Shown one piece after another: positions 8,707 to 18,625 of a stretch of DNA of 64,000 bases (the stretch's first letter is position 1; each line of letters begins with the position of its first letter). The stretch spans positions 4,566,065 through 4,630,064 of the forward strand of contig NZ_CP026604.1 in assembly GCF_003063625.1 (NCBI RefSeq). Direction: 5' to 3'. The DNA comes from Saccharobesus litoralis (lineage in GTDB: Bacteria; Pseudomonadota; Gammaproteobacteria; Enterobacterales; Alteromonadaceae). A program made the translations under genes and the position numbers. The notes under the pieces are model-generated. The model saw nothing but the letters and a program-made list of their open reading frames with translations, was not told the origin of the DNA and did no database searches.

Positions 8707-8733
8707 AATAAGCCGACTCAACGTCGGCTTATT
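8707..8733. terminator. Bidirectional intrinsic terminator between the small membrane gene and glnS
   Basis: An 11-bp perfect stem (AATAAGCCGAC with GTCGGCTTATT) around a 5-nt loop, with A/T-rich flanks on both sides. It sits between two convergent genes and can serve both. Confidence 0.8.
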
Positions 8734-8762
8734 AAATTATCAAACACGTTTGAATGTATAGA

Positions 8763-10421
8763 CTAACCAGCCCAAGTATCGCGTAAAGTAACCGTTCGAT
8801 TAAATACTAGATTATCCGCTGAGCTAGACTGATCCGGACAAAAGTAACCCATACGTTCAAATTGAACCGCAGTACCTGTCGCTAATTCAGCCAAGCTTGG
8901 CTCTACAATGGCATGTTTCATTTCTACTAACGAGTCAGGGTTTAATACTTGTGTAAAGTCTTCTTCAGCCGCTGGGTTTGGTACAGTAAATAAACGGTCG
9001 TACAAACGTACTGTCGCAGGCTTACCTTCACTGGCAGATACCCAATGGATCACCCCTTTAGGCTTAGTACCGTCTGCTGGGTTTTTACCTAATGTATCTG
9101 GGTCGTAGGTACAATAAATCGTGGTTACATTACCATCTGCATCTTTATCACACCGCGTAGCTGTAACCACATAAGCGCCGCGTAAACGAACGGCTTTTTC
9201 TAATACCAAGCGTTTATATTTTTTATTAGCAGATTCGCGAAAGTCTTCTGCTTCAATAAAAAACTCGCGGGAAAATGGCACTATTCGCTTACCAAACTCT
9301 TCATTCTGCGGATGGTTAGACACTTCTAATTGCTCAACCTGCCCTTGTGGGTAGTTTTCAATAACCACTTTAACAGGGTCGATTACCGCCATAGCTCGAG
9401 CTGCGTTGCTATTTAAGTCATCGCGAATACAAGCTTCCAACATGCCCATTTCGACCATATTTTCCATCTTAGTCACACCAATGCGCTTACAAAATTCACG
9501 AATAGACGCAGGGGTATAACCTCGACGACGTAGGCCGGCTATTGTCGGCATGCGCGGGTCATCCCATCCTTCAACGTGATTATCTACCACTAAAGTATTC
9601 AATTTACGCTTACTCATAACTGTGTATTCAAGATTTAAGCGTGAAAATTCATACTGATGCGGTCGAGCTTCAATGCTAATGTTATCGAGGATCCAGTCGT
9701 AAATGCGACGATTATCTTGGAATTCTAAGGTACATAGCGAGTGGGTAATACCTTCAATTGCGTCCGAAATACAATGCGTAAAATCGTACATTGGGTATAT
9801 ACACCACTTATCAGCGGTTTGATGATGATGAACAAAGCGAATGCGATATAAAACCGGATCGCGCATGCACATAAAAGAAGATGCCATATCAACTTTGGCA
9901 CGTAAGCAACATTCGCCTTCTTTAAATTCGCCATTGCGCATTTTGGCAAACAAGGCTAAATTTTCATCAACACTGGTATCACGGTAAGGGCTGTTTTTAC
10001 CAGGTTCTTTTAACGTGCCGCGATACTCACGTGTTTGCTCGGCATTTAAAAAGCAAACATATGCCTTGCCCGCTTTAATCAACTCTACTGCGTAATCATG
10101 TAACTGATCAAAATAGTTAGATGAATAACAAATATCACCATCCCACTGAAAACCTAACCATTTCACATCTTCTTGAATAGAATTAACGTAATCAATATCT
10201 TCTTTTTCTGGGTTAGTATCATCAAAGCGTAAATTACATTTACCCTTATAATCTTGGGCAATACCAAAATTTAAACAAATTGATTTTGCATGGCCTATAT
10301 GTAAATAACCATTGGGTTCAGGTGGGAAACGGGTATGCGTTGAGGCATGTTTACCGTCTGCCAAATCTTTGTCGATAATATTGCGTACAAAATTTGACGG
10401 GCGAGCTTCGTTCTCAGCCAT
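8763..10421 (-). CDS. glnS: Glutaminyl-tRNA synthetase
   Basis: A 552-aa class I aminoacyl-tRNA synthetase that charges tRNA-Gln. The ATP-binding HIGH motif is in [12 protein letters not shown] (near residue 37), and the KMSKS equivalent is VMSKRKL (near 269). The fingerprint [10 protein letters not shown] follows HIGH. Length matches the gammaproteobacterial enzyme. It is encoded alone, with a terminator after it and about 500 bp of non-coding sequence before it. Confidence 0.97.
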   Translation of the reverse strand: MAENEARPSNFVRNIIDKDLADGKHASTHTRFPPEPNGYLHIGHAKSICLNFGIAQDYKGKCNLRFDDTNPEKEDIDYVNSIQEDVKWLGFQWDGDICYSSNYFDQLHDYAVELIKAGKAYVCFLNAEQTREYRGTLKEPGKNSPYRDTSVDENLALFAKMRNGEFKEGECCLRAKVDMASSFMCMRDPVLYRIRFVHHHQTADKWCIYPMYDFTHCISDAIEGITHSLCTLEFQDNRRIYDWILDNISIEARPHQYEFSRLNLEYTVMSKRKLNTLVVDNHVEGWDDPRMPTIAGLRRRGYTPASIREFCKRIGVTKMENMVEMGMLEACIRDDLNSNAARAMAVIDPVKVVIENYPQGQVEQLEVSNHPQNEEFGKRIVPFSREFFIEAEDFRESANKKYKRLVLEKAVRLRGAYVVTATRCDKDADGNVTTIYCTYDPDTLGKNPADGTKPKGVIHWVSASEGKPATVRLYDRLFTVPNPAAEEDFTQVLNPDSLVEMKHAIVEPSLAELATGTAVQFERMGYFCPDQSSSADNLVFNRTVTLRDTWAG

Positions 10422-10702
10422 AAAAGTGGGATTCCTTTAAAACAGTCTAACTATTATCTTGGATAACAACCAAGTGGATTACGGGTCAATTTTAACCCTT
10501 ACTCCTACAGGTATATAGTGGTGATTAACAAAAAATTAAGGCTTTTTACTTATTTTTGTTGGAATAAAACACCATGTGCTAATCAAAACGCTGGGATATT
10601 GAAAAGATGCGCTAACCTTAGTCGAGTATCAGCACTAACAAAGAAGTATAAAGCCAGAATGAGCAAGATAGGCTCTAGATGATTATTACAGCGCTAAGAT
10701 CA
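10422..10702. other. Non-coding stretch upstream of glnS
   Basis: No convincing gene. It presumably holds the glnS promoter (minus strand). I found no tRNA or obvious structured RNA here. Confidence 0.5.
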
Positions 10703-10729
10703 AAAAAGCCGACTTAACATCGGCTTTTT
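10703..10729 (-). terminator. Intrinsic terminator, probably of the alaS-csrA transcript
   Basis: A 10-bp stem AAAAAGCCGA / TCGGCTTTTT with a 7-nt loop. On the minus strand it ends in a T-run. csrA ends 200 bp away and the mobile repeat copy B lies between, so the repeat appears to have entered the 3' untranslated region. Confidence 0.7.
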
Positions 10730-10733
10730 ATTT

Positions 10734-10909
10734 ATAGTCAAAGCGATCAGGTTTTAGGGGCAGGTTTCTAGTTCCAGACGAAACCTAAGTACCTACATCC
10801 ATATAGGCAAAGCCGTCAAGCTTCGAGGCCCCATGAGCATATGCTCTATTATGTGATTGGGGCGAGTAAGCGCTGACAATGAACCATAAGACCTTAGCGA
10901 GAAGACTAT
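10734..10909 (+). mobile_element. Interspersed MITE-like repeat, copy B (176 bp, long form)
   Basis: Long form, TAGTCAAAGCGATCAGG ... TAGCGAGAAGACTA, with TA directly outside both ends. It differs from copy C at only three positions over 176 bp by eye. It lies between the csrA stop and the probable csrA terminator. Internal features are the hairpin AGGTTTC/GAAACCT of the 49-bp module and the palindrome GAGCATATGCTC. Confidence 0.85.
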
Positions 10910-10929
10910 ATCAACTGAAATCTAATCGA

Positions 10930-11124
10930 CTACATATTGCCGTTAGGTTCCTGTTGATTTTTTTCCGCTTGTATACGCATGTAGATTTCTTCGCGGTGAA
11001 CAGAAATCTCTTTTGGTGCATTAACACCAATGCGAACTTGGTTGCCTTTAACACCTAAGACAGTCACAGTAACATCGTCACCAATCATTAGAGTTTCGCC
11101 AACGCGACGCGTTAAAATTAACAT
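10930..11124 (-). CDS. csrA: Carbon storage regulator CsrA
   Basis: A 64-aa RNA-binding global regulator that binds GGA motifs in mRNA leaders. The whole family sequence is present: [43 protein letters not shown], followed by a short variable tail. A very strong ribosome site (AGGAGTAGGAA) precedes the ATG. It follows alaS, as in most gammaproteobacteria. Its own leader contains GGA motifs near the start codon, the usual basis for autoregulation, though that is not shown here. Confidence 0.97.
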   Translation of the reverse strand: MLILTRRVGETLMIGDDVTVTVLGVKGNQVRIGVNAPKEISVHREEIYMRIQAEKNQQEPNGNM

Positions 11125-11251
11125 TTCCTACTCCTTTTCCTAATCCAACTAACCGTTTAAAAAAGTTATTGCAAATTAAAGTTAGTTCATAAAATTAAGA
11201 ACTTCACGTCAATTTACAATTTTTTAATAAAAGCTGGCCAATAATACTGGT

Positions 11252-13876
11252 TTACAGCTTTTCTTCAAGCCATTTGTTAACAGTTGCAATAGCCGCAGTT
11301 AGGTTTTCAGGTTGAGAACCACCCGCTTGAGCTAAATCAGGACGACCACCGCCTTTACCACCGACTTGCTGCGCAAGAAAGTTAACCAACTCACCCGCTT
11401 TCACTTGGCTGGTCAAATCTTGGGTTACACCGACAATTAAGTTAACCTTACCTTCGCCTTTTAAACCAAGAGCGATAATGGCGCTCCCTAATTTAGTTTT
11501 TAACTCGTCAACTGTATTACGTAATGCTTTAGGTTCAACCCCTTCGATTTCTGCAGCTAATACTTTAACCCCATTAATCTCAGTTGTTTGCGATGCCAAA
11601 TCAGCACTGGCGGCACTGGATAACTTGTCTTTTAATTGCTGTAGTGATTTTTCTAAGGCTTTATTTTTATCTAACGCGGCTTTGACTTTTTCTGTTGCAC
11701 TAGCCACATCAGATTTAAGCAAACTGGCGATTTGTGCCAGTTGAGATTCAAGAGAATTCACTTGCGCTAATGCTGCTTGACCAGTAACCGCTTCTATACG
11801 ACGTACACCAGCGGCAATACCACCTTCAGATACAATTTTAAATAATCCAATATCACCTGTTCTTGCTACGTGAGTACCACCACAAAGTTCAATTGAATAA
11901 TCGCCCATGCTGACAACACGTACTTCATCATCGTATTTTTCACCGAACAACGCCATTGCACCCGCCTGTTTTGCGTCGTCAATATTCATCAACTTTGTTT
12001 GCAAGGCGTTATTGGCGCGAATTTCAGCATTAACCTGATCTTCTACTTGTTGAATTTGTTCAGCAGTAACCGCTTCAAAATGAGAGAAGTCAAAACGTAA
12101 TTTATCAGGATCAACCAATGAACCTTTTTGCGATACATGATCGCCCAATAAGTTACGCAGTGCCGAATGCATTAAGTGCGTCGCAGAGTGATTAAGTTTA
12201 ATTGCTTGACGGCGCTTGGCATCAACAACAGCTTCTACTTTGCTGGCAACAGAGATAGCAGCCAATGCTTTCCCCTTATGGGCAATCGCACCAACTAGCT
12301 TAACGGTATCAGCTACAGTAAAGACCGTTTGGCCTGATTGCGCAAATGACCCTGTGTCACCGACTTGGCCACCGGATTCAGCATAGAATGGTGTTTGGTC
12401 TAGGATCACAATGCCTTCTTCGCCCGCAGCCAGTTCGCTTACCACTTCACCATCTTTAATAATTTCAACAACGCTTGCAGTATCAGTTTCTAAATCATAA
12501 CCGGTAAAATCAGAGCTTTGCTCAGTTGTTAGTGCATCGTTGTAATCTTTACCAAAGCTGCTGGCTTCTTTTGATTTATCGCGCTGACCTTGCATGGCTT
12601 TTTCAAAGCCTGGCTCATCAATGGTTAAGTCACGCTCACGCGCCACATCGGCGGTTAAATCAGCTGGGAAACCATAGGTATCGTAAAGCTTGAAGACTAA
12701 ATCACCAGGGATAACCGCGCCCTCTAGTGTTTTTAATTCGTCATTTAAAATAGCTAAACCACGATCTAAGGTTTTTAAGAATTGCTCTTCTTCAATACGC
12801 AGCATTTTTTCTACTAGCGCTTGTTGTTTCACTAGCTCTGGGTACGCTTCACCCATTTCATTAACTAAGGCTTGAACCACTTTGTAGAAGAAAACATCTT
12901 TCGCGCCTAACTGGTTACCATGGCGGATCGCGCGGCGAATAATACGACGCAATACATAACCACGGCCTTCGTTCGATGGCATAACACCATCAGCGATAAG
13001 GAAGCTACAAGAGCGAATATGATCCGCAATAACACGTAACGATTTATTTTCTAAATCGGTTACGTTTAATAAGTCAGCCGTGTATTTAATTAGGTTTTGG
13101 AAAATATCAATTTCATAGTTGGAGTGAACGCCCTGCATAATAGCGGCAATACGCTCTAGCCCCATGCCGGTATCAACAGACGGCTTAGGCAAGTTTTCCA
13201 TAGTACCGTCGGCATGACGGTTAAATTGCATAAAGACTAGGTTCCAGATCTCGATGAAACGATCACCGTCTTCTTCAGGAGAACCAGGAGGACCACCCCA
13301 AATATGCTCGCCATGATCATAAAAAATCTCGGTACAAGGACCACATGGGCCTGTATCACCCATAGCCCAGAAGTTGTCTGACTCGAACTTTTTATCAGGG
13401 GATTTATCACCAATGCGAATAATTCGATCGGCCGCGACACCCACTTCTTCGTTCCAGATTTTAAACGCTTCGTCGTCAGATTCATAAACCGTAACCAAAA
13501 GCTTTTCTTTTGGTAAGCCAAGCGTGTCGGTTAAAAACTGCCAACCAAAACGAATAGCGTCTTGCTTAAAGTAGTCACCAAAACTGAAGTTACCTAACAT
13601 TTCAAAAAAGGTGTGATGACGTGCGGTATAACCAACATTTTCTAAATCGTTATGCTTACCACCGGCTCGCACACAGCGTTGGCTCGAAGTGGCGCGACTA
13701 TAGCTACGCTTATCACTGCCTAAAAATACATCTTTGAACTGATTCATACCTGCGTTGGTAAACAACAAGGTTGGATCATCTGCTGGAACAAGTGAACTAC
13801 TCGCAACAACTTGGTGCTGTTGCTGTGCAAAATAATCTAAAAATGCCTGCCGGATCTGTGCAGTGTTCATTTTCAT
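11252..13876 (-). CDS. alaS: Alanyl-tRNA synthetase
   Basis: An 874-aa class II synthetase of normal length. The aminoacylation core begins with [11 protein letters not shown] and [14 protein letters not shown]. The editing domain has the zinc site: [12 protein letters not shown] (near residue 565) and [13 protein letters not shown] (near 667). The C-terminal oligomerisation part is rich in Ala/Lys coiled coil and ends with the glycine-rich [15 protein letters not shown]. The start at 13876 has AGGA about 9 bp before it. It lies between recX (upstream) and csrA (downstream) on the same strand. Confidence 0.97.
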   Translation of the reverse strand: MKMNTAQIRQAFLDYFAQQQHQVVASSSLVPADDPTLLFTNAGMNQFKDVFLGSDKRSYSRATSSQRCVRAGGKHNDLENVGYTARHHTFFEMLGNFSFGDYFKQDAIRFGWQFLTDTLGLPKEKLLVTVYESDDEAFKIWNEEVGVAADRIIRIGDKSPDKKFESDNFWAMGDTGPCGPCTEIFYDHGEHIWGGPPGSPEEDGDRFIEIWNLVFMQFNRHADGTMENLPKPSVDTGMGLERIAAIMQGVHSNYEIDIFQNLIKYTADLLNVTDLENKSLRVIADHIRSCSFLIADGVMPSNEGRGYVLRRIIRRAIRHGNQLGAKDVFFYKVVQALVNEMGEAYPELVKQQALVEKMLRIEEEQFLKTLDRGLAILNDELKTLEGAVIPGDLVFKLYDTYGFPADLTADVARERDLTIDEPGFEKAMQGQRDKSKEASSFGKDYNDALTTEQSSDFTGYDLETDTASVVEIIKDGEVVSELAAGEEGIVILDQTPFYAESGGQVGDTGSFAQSGQTVFTVADTVKLVGAIAHKGKALAAISVASKVEAVVDAKRRQAIKLNHSATHLMHSALRNLLGDHVSQKGSLVDPDKLRFDFSHFEAVTAEQIQQVEDQVNAEIRANNALQTKLMNIDDAKQAGAMALFGEKYDDEVRVVSMGDYSIELCGGTHVARTGDIGLFKIVSEGGIAAGVRRIEAVTGQAALAQVNSLESQLAQIASLLKSDVASATEKVKAALDKNKALEKSLQQLKDKLSSAASADLASQTTEINGVKVLAAEIEGVEPKALRNTVDELKTKLGSAIIALGLKGEGKVNLIVGVTQDLTSQVKAGELVNFLAQQVGGKGGGRPDLAQAGGSQPENLTAAIATVNKWLEEKL

Positions 13877-14010
13877 GGGGTCAATCCTATTTGGTATGAA
13901 TATGGCTCAAATTACTGGGGCGGGAATGTAACATGATCTTGGTATTTAGTTAACCAAGCAAACGTGCAAAACCATTAAAACTAACAATTAAATTCTTGAT
14001 TGCATAAATT

Positions 14011-14517
14011 TCAAGCAAGTTCACGCCATAATTGATTTATCTCTTGTTGATTAAAGCCTTTTTGCATGAGATACCGGCTGATTTTTTGCTTATCTTTGAC
14101 ATTGTCAGGCCCTGTTTCTCCGTAACGTTTTTCATAAAGTTGTAGCAGTTGGCTAAACCAATCAACTTCTAATTCTGCCAAGCATAATTCAAATTCTGCA
14201 TAACTAATTTTATGGGCTTGCAGCTCGGCAAAAATTTTATTTTTACCATAACCGCGACTAATTTTATTACGCACAAACACTTCAGTAAAACGGCTATCGG
14301 ATTGATAACCTTTATCAATAAACTCAGATAAGAGTTGTTCACATAACTGACTGGAATAACCTTGTGAATAAAATTTACGCTTAATTTCAACTTGCGAATA
14401 GTCACGCCGAGCGAGTAAAAACGTTAAATAATGACGCGCTTTTTTTTCGATTTGCTTTTGTGTTTCAAGTGAGTTTTCGTTTTCACCTGATCCACTATCA
14501 TTTATTTGGTTGTTCAA
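14011..14517 (-). CDS. recX: Regulatory protein RecX
   Basis: A 168-aa RecX-family protein, which binds RecA filaments and tunes recombination and SOS activity. Recognised by the helical repeats with ARHYLTFLLARRDYSQVEIKRK, the stretch FIDKGYQSDSRFTEVFVRNKI and GYGKNKIFAELQ, and the C-terminal RYLMQKGF. An N-terminal extension of about 25 polar residues precedes the family core. Gene order recX-alaS-csrA is the usual one, but recA is not upstream: the next gene is an unrelated acyltransferase-like gene on the other strand. Confidence 0.88.
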   Translation of the reverse strand: MNNQINDSGSGENENSLETQKQIEKKARHYLTFLLARRDYSQVEIKRKFYSQGYSSQLCEQLLSEFIDKGYQSDSRFTEVFVRNKISRGYGKNKIFAELQAHKISYAEFELCLAELEVDWFSQLLQLYEKRYGETGPDNVKDKQKISRYLMQKGFNQQEINQLWRELA

Positions 14518-14599
14518 TTTAGTGTTGTATTGTTGCGGATGACTTATAGTACGCCCTATCCAACGAAAATTTCAACGACTCAGTACAAAGACATTGTTA

Positions 14600-15718
14600 A
14601 TGACGCCTGATAATCAATTTTCTGTTTATTCTAAAACACCTGATAATTTAGGAAATTTGGATAACGACCCTTTTCTTAATTCGGTATTTCTAAAAGCCTT
14701 AGAAGACAAACAATGTGTCAATTTAAAAAGCGGTTGGCATACTAGCCACATAGCTAATCAGGATTTGAGTTTATTCTTACCCAGCTATATAAAACAGCAT
14801 AGTTACGGTGAATATGTGTTTGATTGGAGTTGGGCGCAGGCTTATCAGCAATACGGTTTTGATTATTATCCGAAATTACTTTCCGCCCTGCCCTTTACGC
14901 CCATTCCCAACCCTAAGCTATTGGGCAATCATAATTTAGAGCAATTAAGCCAACTCTGTGAATTTGGCCGGCAATTTTGTTTGGATAACCAATTCAGTAG
15001 TTGGCATATCAATTTTATTCCGCAAGCATTTGCTGAACAGTTAGCTACACACGATTTTAATATTCGCTTGGGGGTACAATTTGAATGGTTTAATCACAGC
15101 TATAATGATTTTGAGCACTACCTCAATCGTTTTACTTCTCGCAAGCGCAAACAAGTCAAAAAAGAACGAAAATCGGCTCAGCAAGCTGTCACGTCAATTC
15201 GTGTTTTTGATTCACATACTGAACATCAACTCGACACCCAACTCATTAAGCAGTTTTACTATTGCTATCAAGTCACCTATTTAAAGCGCGGGCAACAAGG
15301 CTATTTAAACCAAGCGTTTTTTGAACATTTATTTGACGTAATGCCAGACAACTTAGCTTTGATCGCAGCTTTTGACGAGCAAGATAAAATGATTGCTTCA
15401 GCCTTGTTTTTCAAAGACCAACAAAATTTATATGGCAGGTATTGGGGATGTTTAACCGAGGTCGAATACTTACATTTTGAACTTTGTTATTACCAAGGCA
15501 TTGAATACGCAATTAAGCATAATTTGCAGCGTTTCAACCCCGGAACTCAAGGCGAGCACAAACTGGCAAGGGGCTTTGAACCCATTTATAGTTACTCAGC
15601 GCACTGGCTAGCAGAGCCGACGTTTCAACCGGCAATCAAGCAATTTTGTGCAGAAGAAGCAAAGCAAATTAGGCTGTACCAAAAAGAATGTTTAAAGCGT
15701 ATACCTTTTAAGCGATGA
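14600..15718 (+). CDS. GNAT-like acyltransferase, COG3146 (DUF482) family
   Basis: About 372 aa, of the family annotated as 'peptidogalycan biosynthesis' or GNAT N-acetyltransferase (COG3146). Its biochemical role is poorly known. Typical pieces are DPFLNSVFLKALE near the start, WHINFIPQA in the middle, QFEWFNHSYNDFEHYL with a lysine/arginine-rich SRKRKQVKKERK, and the C-terminal GRYWGCLTEVEYLHFELCYY and FNPGTQGEHKLARGF. No signal peptide. I prefer ATG 14600 over an in-frame TTG at 14594; the ribosome site is weak in either case. Monocistronic, divergent from recX. Confidence 0.8.
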   Translation: MTPDNQFSVYSKTPDNLGNLDNDPFLNSVFLKALEDKQCVNLKSGWHTSHIANQDLSLFLPSYIKQHSYGEYVFDWSWAQAYQQYGFDYYPKLLSALPFTPIPNPKLLGNHNLEQLSQLCEFGRQFCLDNQFSSWHINFIPQAFAEQLATHDFNIRLGVQFEWFNHSYNDFEHYLNRFTSRKRKQVKKERKSAQQAVTSIRVFDSHTEHQLDTQLIKQFYYCYQVTYLKRGQQGYLNQAFFEHLFDVMPDNLALIAAFDEQDKMIASALFFKDQQNLYGRYWGCLTEVEYLHFELCYYQGIEYAIKHNLQRFNPGTQGEHKLARGFEPIYSYSAHWLAEPTFQPAIKQFCAEEAKQIRLYQKECLKRIPFKR

Positions 15719-15741
15719 AAGTATGAGTTGCTTCACATATG

Positions 15742-15767
15742 CTAGTTACCTTTAATGAGGTAACTAG
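15742..15767. terminator. Hairpin downstream of the acyltransferase gene
   Basis: Perfect 10-bp stem CTAGTTACCT / AGGTAACTAG with a 6-nt loop, 24 bp after the stop codon. There is no T-run, so it is only a possible terminator or mRNA 3'-end structure. Confidence 0.4.
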
Positions 15768-15915
15768 ACACCTTTGAGAAAAGCGAACAGCACAAATAGC
15801 ATTGTTTACCGAGGAAGATTACCACTCTGTAAACTGTGAGTTTATGCGTACCGATTGCTTAGTCAATTATCGCTAACCTTTTTAAGAACGCAAACGACTA
15901 ATAACTCTACAATTT

Positions 15916-18465
15916 TTATTTATTAATAAATTGAATTGCACTTTGAAATTGAACTAAACCTAGATAAATTTGAGTCTGATCGCTGCAGTGGGATATTTTA
16001 TCGTTATTATCAACTTCACCAGTAATAGCACATCCATCTGTTTTAGGAATAATATCATTTTCAAGCTTATCGTATGCGTCTCCCAACAAAGCTTGTCCTG
16101 TATTAAGGTCTGATTCATTTACAGCCTGCTCGACAAGACTAACAACTTCATTCAACTTATTTGCAAATGTTTTCCCCCAATTTTTGCTTTTAAGATTTGC
16201 AACGTCTATTTGTTGAATAAGCTCGATCAGGCTTGCTGCTATCCCTGATGCGGTATCATCATCTGGGTTACAGTTTTCGTCGATTCCATTTTCTATGATT
16301 TCTGTTGCTCCTGGATTTATAGTTGCATCAAATGGAGCGCAATCCTCACCATTTAGCCAAGTGTCATTATCGATATCAGGGTCACATGCATCACCAATCC
16401 CGTCGATATCAAAATCGGCTTGGTCACTGTTGTAAATGTCCGGACAATTATCGAGATCATTGTCGAAAAAATCACCATCTATATCAGGATCACATAAGTC
16501 TCCTAAACCATCTCCATCCATATCAGCTTGGTCTGAATTAGCATTTAACGGGCAGTTATCTACTTCGTTCAATACCAAATCACCATCCATATCACTATCA
16601 CAAACATCGCCAAGGCCGTCCCCATCAAGATCCTTTTGTTCGTTGTTAGTTATTGTTGGGCAGTTATCTAAAGTGTTATCAATCGAATCACCGTCTAGAT
16701 CGAGATCACATAGGTCTCCTATACCGTCTCCGTCTGTATCTACTTGATTGGCATTTGCTAGTTGTGGGCAGTTATCGTCATCATCTGCAATACCATCTTC
16801 ATCCGTATCATTTGATGCTGATTCGCCAAGGAATAACATTTCAACGTCTTCTGCTGATAATGCTCGATTGTATATTCGAATATCATCAATTGCGCCATAG
16901 AAGTACTCTGTATTACTTGCTCCAGTTCCAGCGTGACCTATGGTTAATGGTGTATTTTTTACTAGCATATCGCCGCTGGCAGCTGCACTTTGCTCGATAA
17001 ATTCTCCGTCAATATAAAACTTGGTTGAATTTCCATCATAGGTCAACACGGCATGGTGCCATTGGTTAAGGCTGGGAAATACGTCATTAAAGCCAATGCC
17101 ATGGGTAGCCCCACCTTGACTGCGAACTCGGCTAAAGATAACTCTACCATTGGATTCTCGACCCATGCGGATTTCAAAGCTACCAAATGTATTATAGCCG
17201 TTGTTTAAGAGACCTTGATACCGCGTAACTAGTCCCGTTCTTTTAAACCAAATACTCGCAGAAAGTTGGTCCCCAAACGCATAATTTCTTAACGTATTTA
17301 CTGTGATTTTATCTCTACCATCAAAATAATAAGCACTAAATGGGTCGCCATCTTTGCCAACCGTAAGCATAGCGCCAGAAACAAGACCATGATGGCCATT
17401 GCCACTATAGTCTTGAGCATTAGTAGCAATGGGGTAATAAGCAATGAGTTCGCTAACATCAACTGTTGGAATGACGTGAATTTCAACGGTATCAGATAGG
17501 TTTATTTGACCATTTGTTCCGGTTAATTCAAATCGATAATAGCCTGGTTTAACTGCAGTAAAGCTAGGTGTTGCTGAAGATATATCGGACAGCGTGACAG
17601 GAACATTCTTAGGACTCTTAGCTAAAGACCACTGATAGCTAATGACGTTACCATCCGAATCATAACTTGATGTGGCATCTAAAGTTATTTGTTCTCCAGC
17701 CATTTTTATTTGGCTTTGGCCCGCATCCAATATAAAACCAGTTTCAGCATCATCTTGATATAAAGTTAATATTTCACCAGGTGTAAAAGCTCTTTGATAA
17801 ATTCTTACATCATCAATTGCACCATAAAAATATTCACTTTCTACACCACGTCCACCGCCATTTCCACCCATACCAATAGCTAAAATATTATATTTAGTTT
17901 GCATATTGCCTCGGGCAGCAGTGCTAGACTCAATAAATTGGCCATCTAAGTAAAAATTAGTTATTGAGCCGTCATAGGTTAACACAACGTGATGCCACTG
18001 GTTGTTAGCTGGATACACATCGTTGAATCCTAAACCTGGTGTACCACCGTTTTCACTATTAATGCGACCTAAAATAGCAGTTCCGCCATTCTCGCGCCCC
18101 ATACGGATTTCAAAGCTGCCTTTGGTATAATACCCGTTGTTTACAATTCCTGAGTATTTACCAAATAATCCTGTCCGCTTATACCAAGCAGTGACCGTAA
18201 ATTGACTGCCCCAATCAAAGCCATATAAGCTAGGAGCCCTCACTAGATCGTTACCATTAAAAAAATAAGCACTGTTGGGGTTCCCTTCTCTATCAGAAGT
18301 AAGCGTAGCCCCCACTGCAAAAGCATGGTGCCCGTTACCACTATAGTCTTTGGCATCTCCCGCAAAGGGATAAAAAGCCAATAACTCGTTTCTATCAAAG
18401 GCGTGAGCTCCACATACCGTGAAACTAAGAGCAAAAACACAAGCACGAATGACCCGTATACTCAT
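15916..18465 (-). CDS. Secreted protein: two LamG domains, PKD-like domain, thrombospondin type 3 calcium repeats
   Basis: An 849-aa exported protein. Order: signal peptide (about 1-22); LamG/concanavalin-like domain (about 25-235); PKD-like beta domain (about 245-335, with the core DATSSYDSDGNVISYQWS); second LamG domain (about 338-545), closely similar to the first; a run of Asp-rich thrombospondin type 3 repeats (about 553-690, units like DLDGDSIDNTLDNCP); a MopE-like cysteine/calcium motif ending NGIDENCNPDDD (about 695-735); and a helical C-terminus to 849. LamG domains usually bind glycans; the Asp-rich repeats bind calcium and form stiff stalks. No catalytic domain is seen, so an adhesin or surface binding role is inferred. 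It stands opposite the sulfotransferase, sharing a 160-bp intergenic region. Confidence 0.82.
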   Translation of the reverse strand: MSIRVIRACVFALSFTVCGAHAFDRNELLAFYPFAGDAKDYSGNGHHAFAVGATLTSDREGNPNSAYFFNGNDLVRAPSLYGFDWGSQFTVTAWYKRTGLFGKYSGIVNNGYYTKGSFEIRMGRENGGTAILGRINSENGGTPGLGFNDVYPANNQWHHVVLTYDGSITNFYLDGQFIESSTAARGNMQTKYNILAIGMGGNGGGRGVESEYFYGAIDDVRIYQRAFTPGEILTLYQDDAETGFILDAGQSQIKMAGEQITLDATSSYDSDGNVISYQWSLAKSPKNVPVTLSDISSATPSFTAVKPGYYRFELTGTNGQINLSDTVEIHVIPTVDVSELIAYYPIATNAQDYSGNGHHGLVSGAMLTVGKDGDPFSAYYFDGRDKITVNTLRNYAFGDQLSASIWFKRTGLVTRYQGLLNNGYNTFGSFEIRMGRESNGRVIFSRVRSQGGATHGIGFNDVFPSLNQWHHAVLTYDGNSTKFYIDGEFIEQSAAASGDMLVKNTPLTIGHAGTGASNTEYFYGAIDDIRIYNRALSAEDVEMLFLGESASNDTDEDGIADDDDNCPQLANANQVDTDGDGIGDLCDLDLDGDSIDNTLDNCPTITNNEQKDLDGDGLGDVCDSDMDGDLVLNEVDNCPLNANSDQADMDGDGLGDLCDPDIDGDFFDNDLDNCPDIYNSDQADFDIDGIGDACDPDIDNDTWLNGEDCAPFDATINPGATEIIENGIDENCNPDDDTASGIAASLIELIQQIDVANLKSKNWGKTFANKLNEVVSLVEQAVNESDLNTGQALLGDAYDKLENDIIPKTDGCAITGEVDNNDKISHCSDQTQIYLGLVQFQSAIQFINK

Positions 18466-18625
18466 AAAGTAAAATTCCTTGTATCAAATTGTATTGATTG
18501 TTTTATATAAGAGGTGTAGGTTAGATATGAATTTAACCCCTTATAAATATACAACGCACATACTATCTAATACAATAAGGGGTATAGTGTTAATGTAATC
18601 TCGAGAAAAATTACGGCCAAATGTA

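Noticed and set aside
10422-10702. tRNA or small-RNA gene between csrA and glnS
   Set aside because: I looked for cloverleaf arms and a CCA end and found none; only the terminator hairpin next to it is convincing.
16323-17000. Open frames opposite the thrombospondin type 3 repeats
   Set aside because: The Asp-rich repeat DNA keeps antisense frames open. The predicted peptides are His/Ser-rich low complexity without features.
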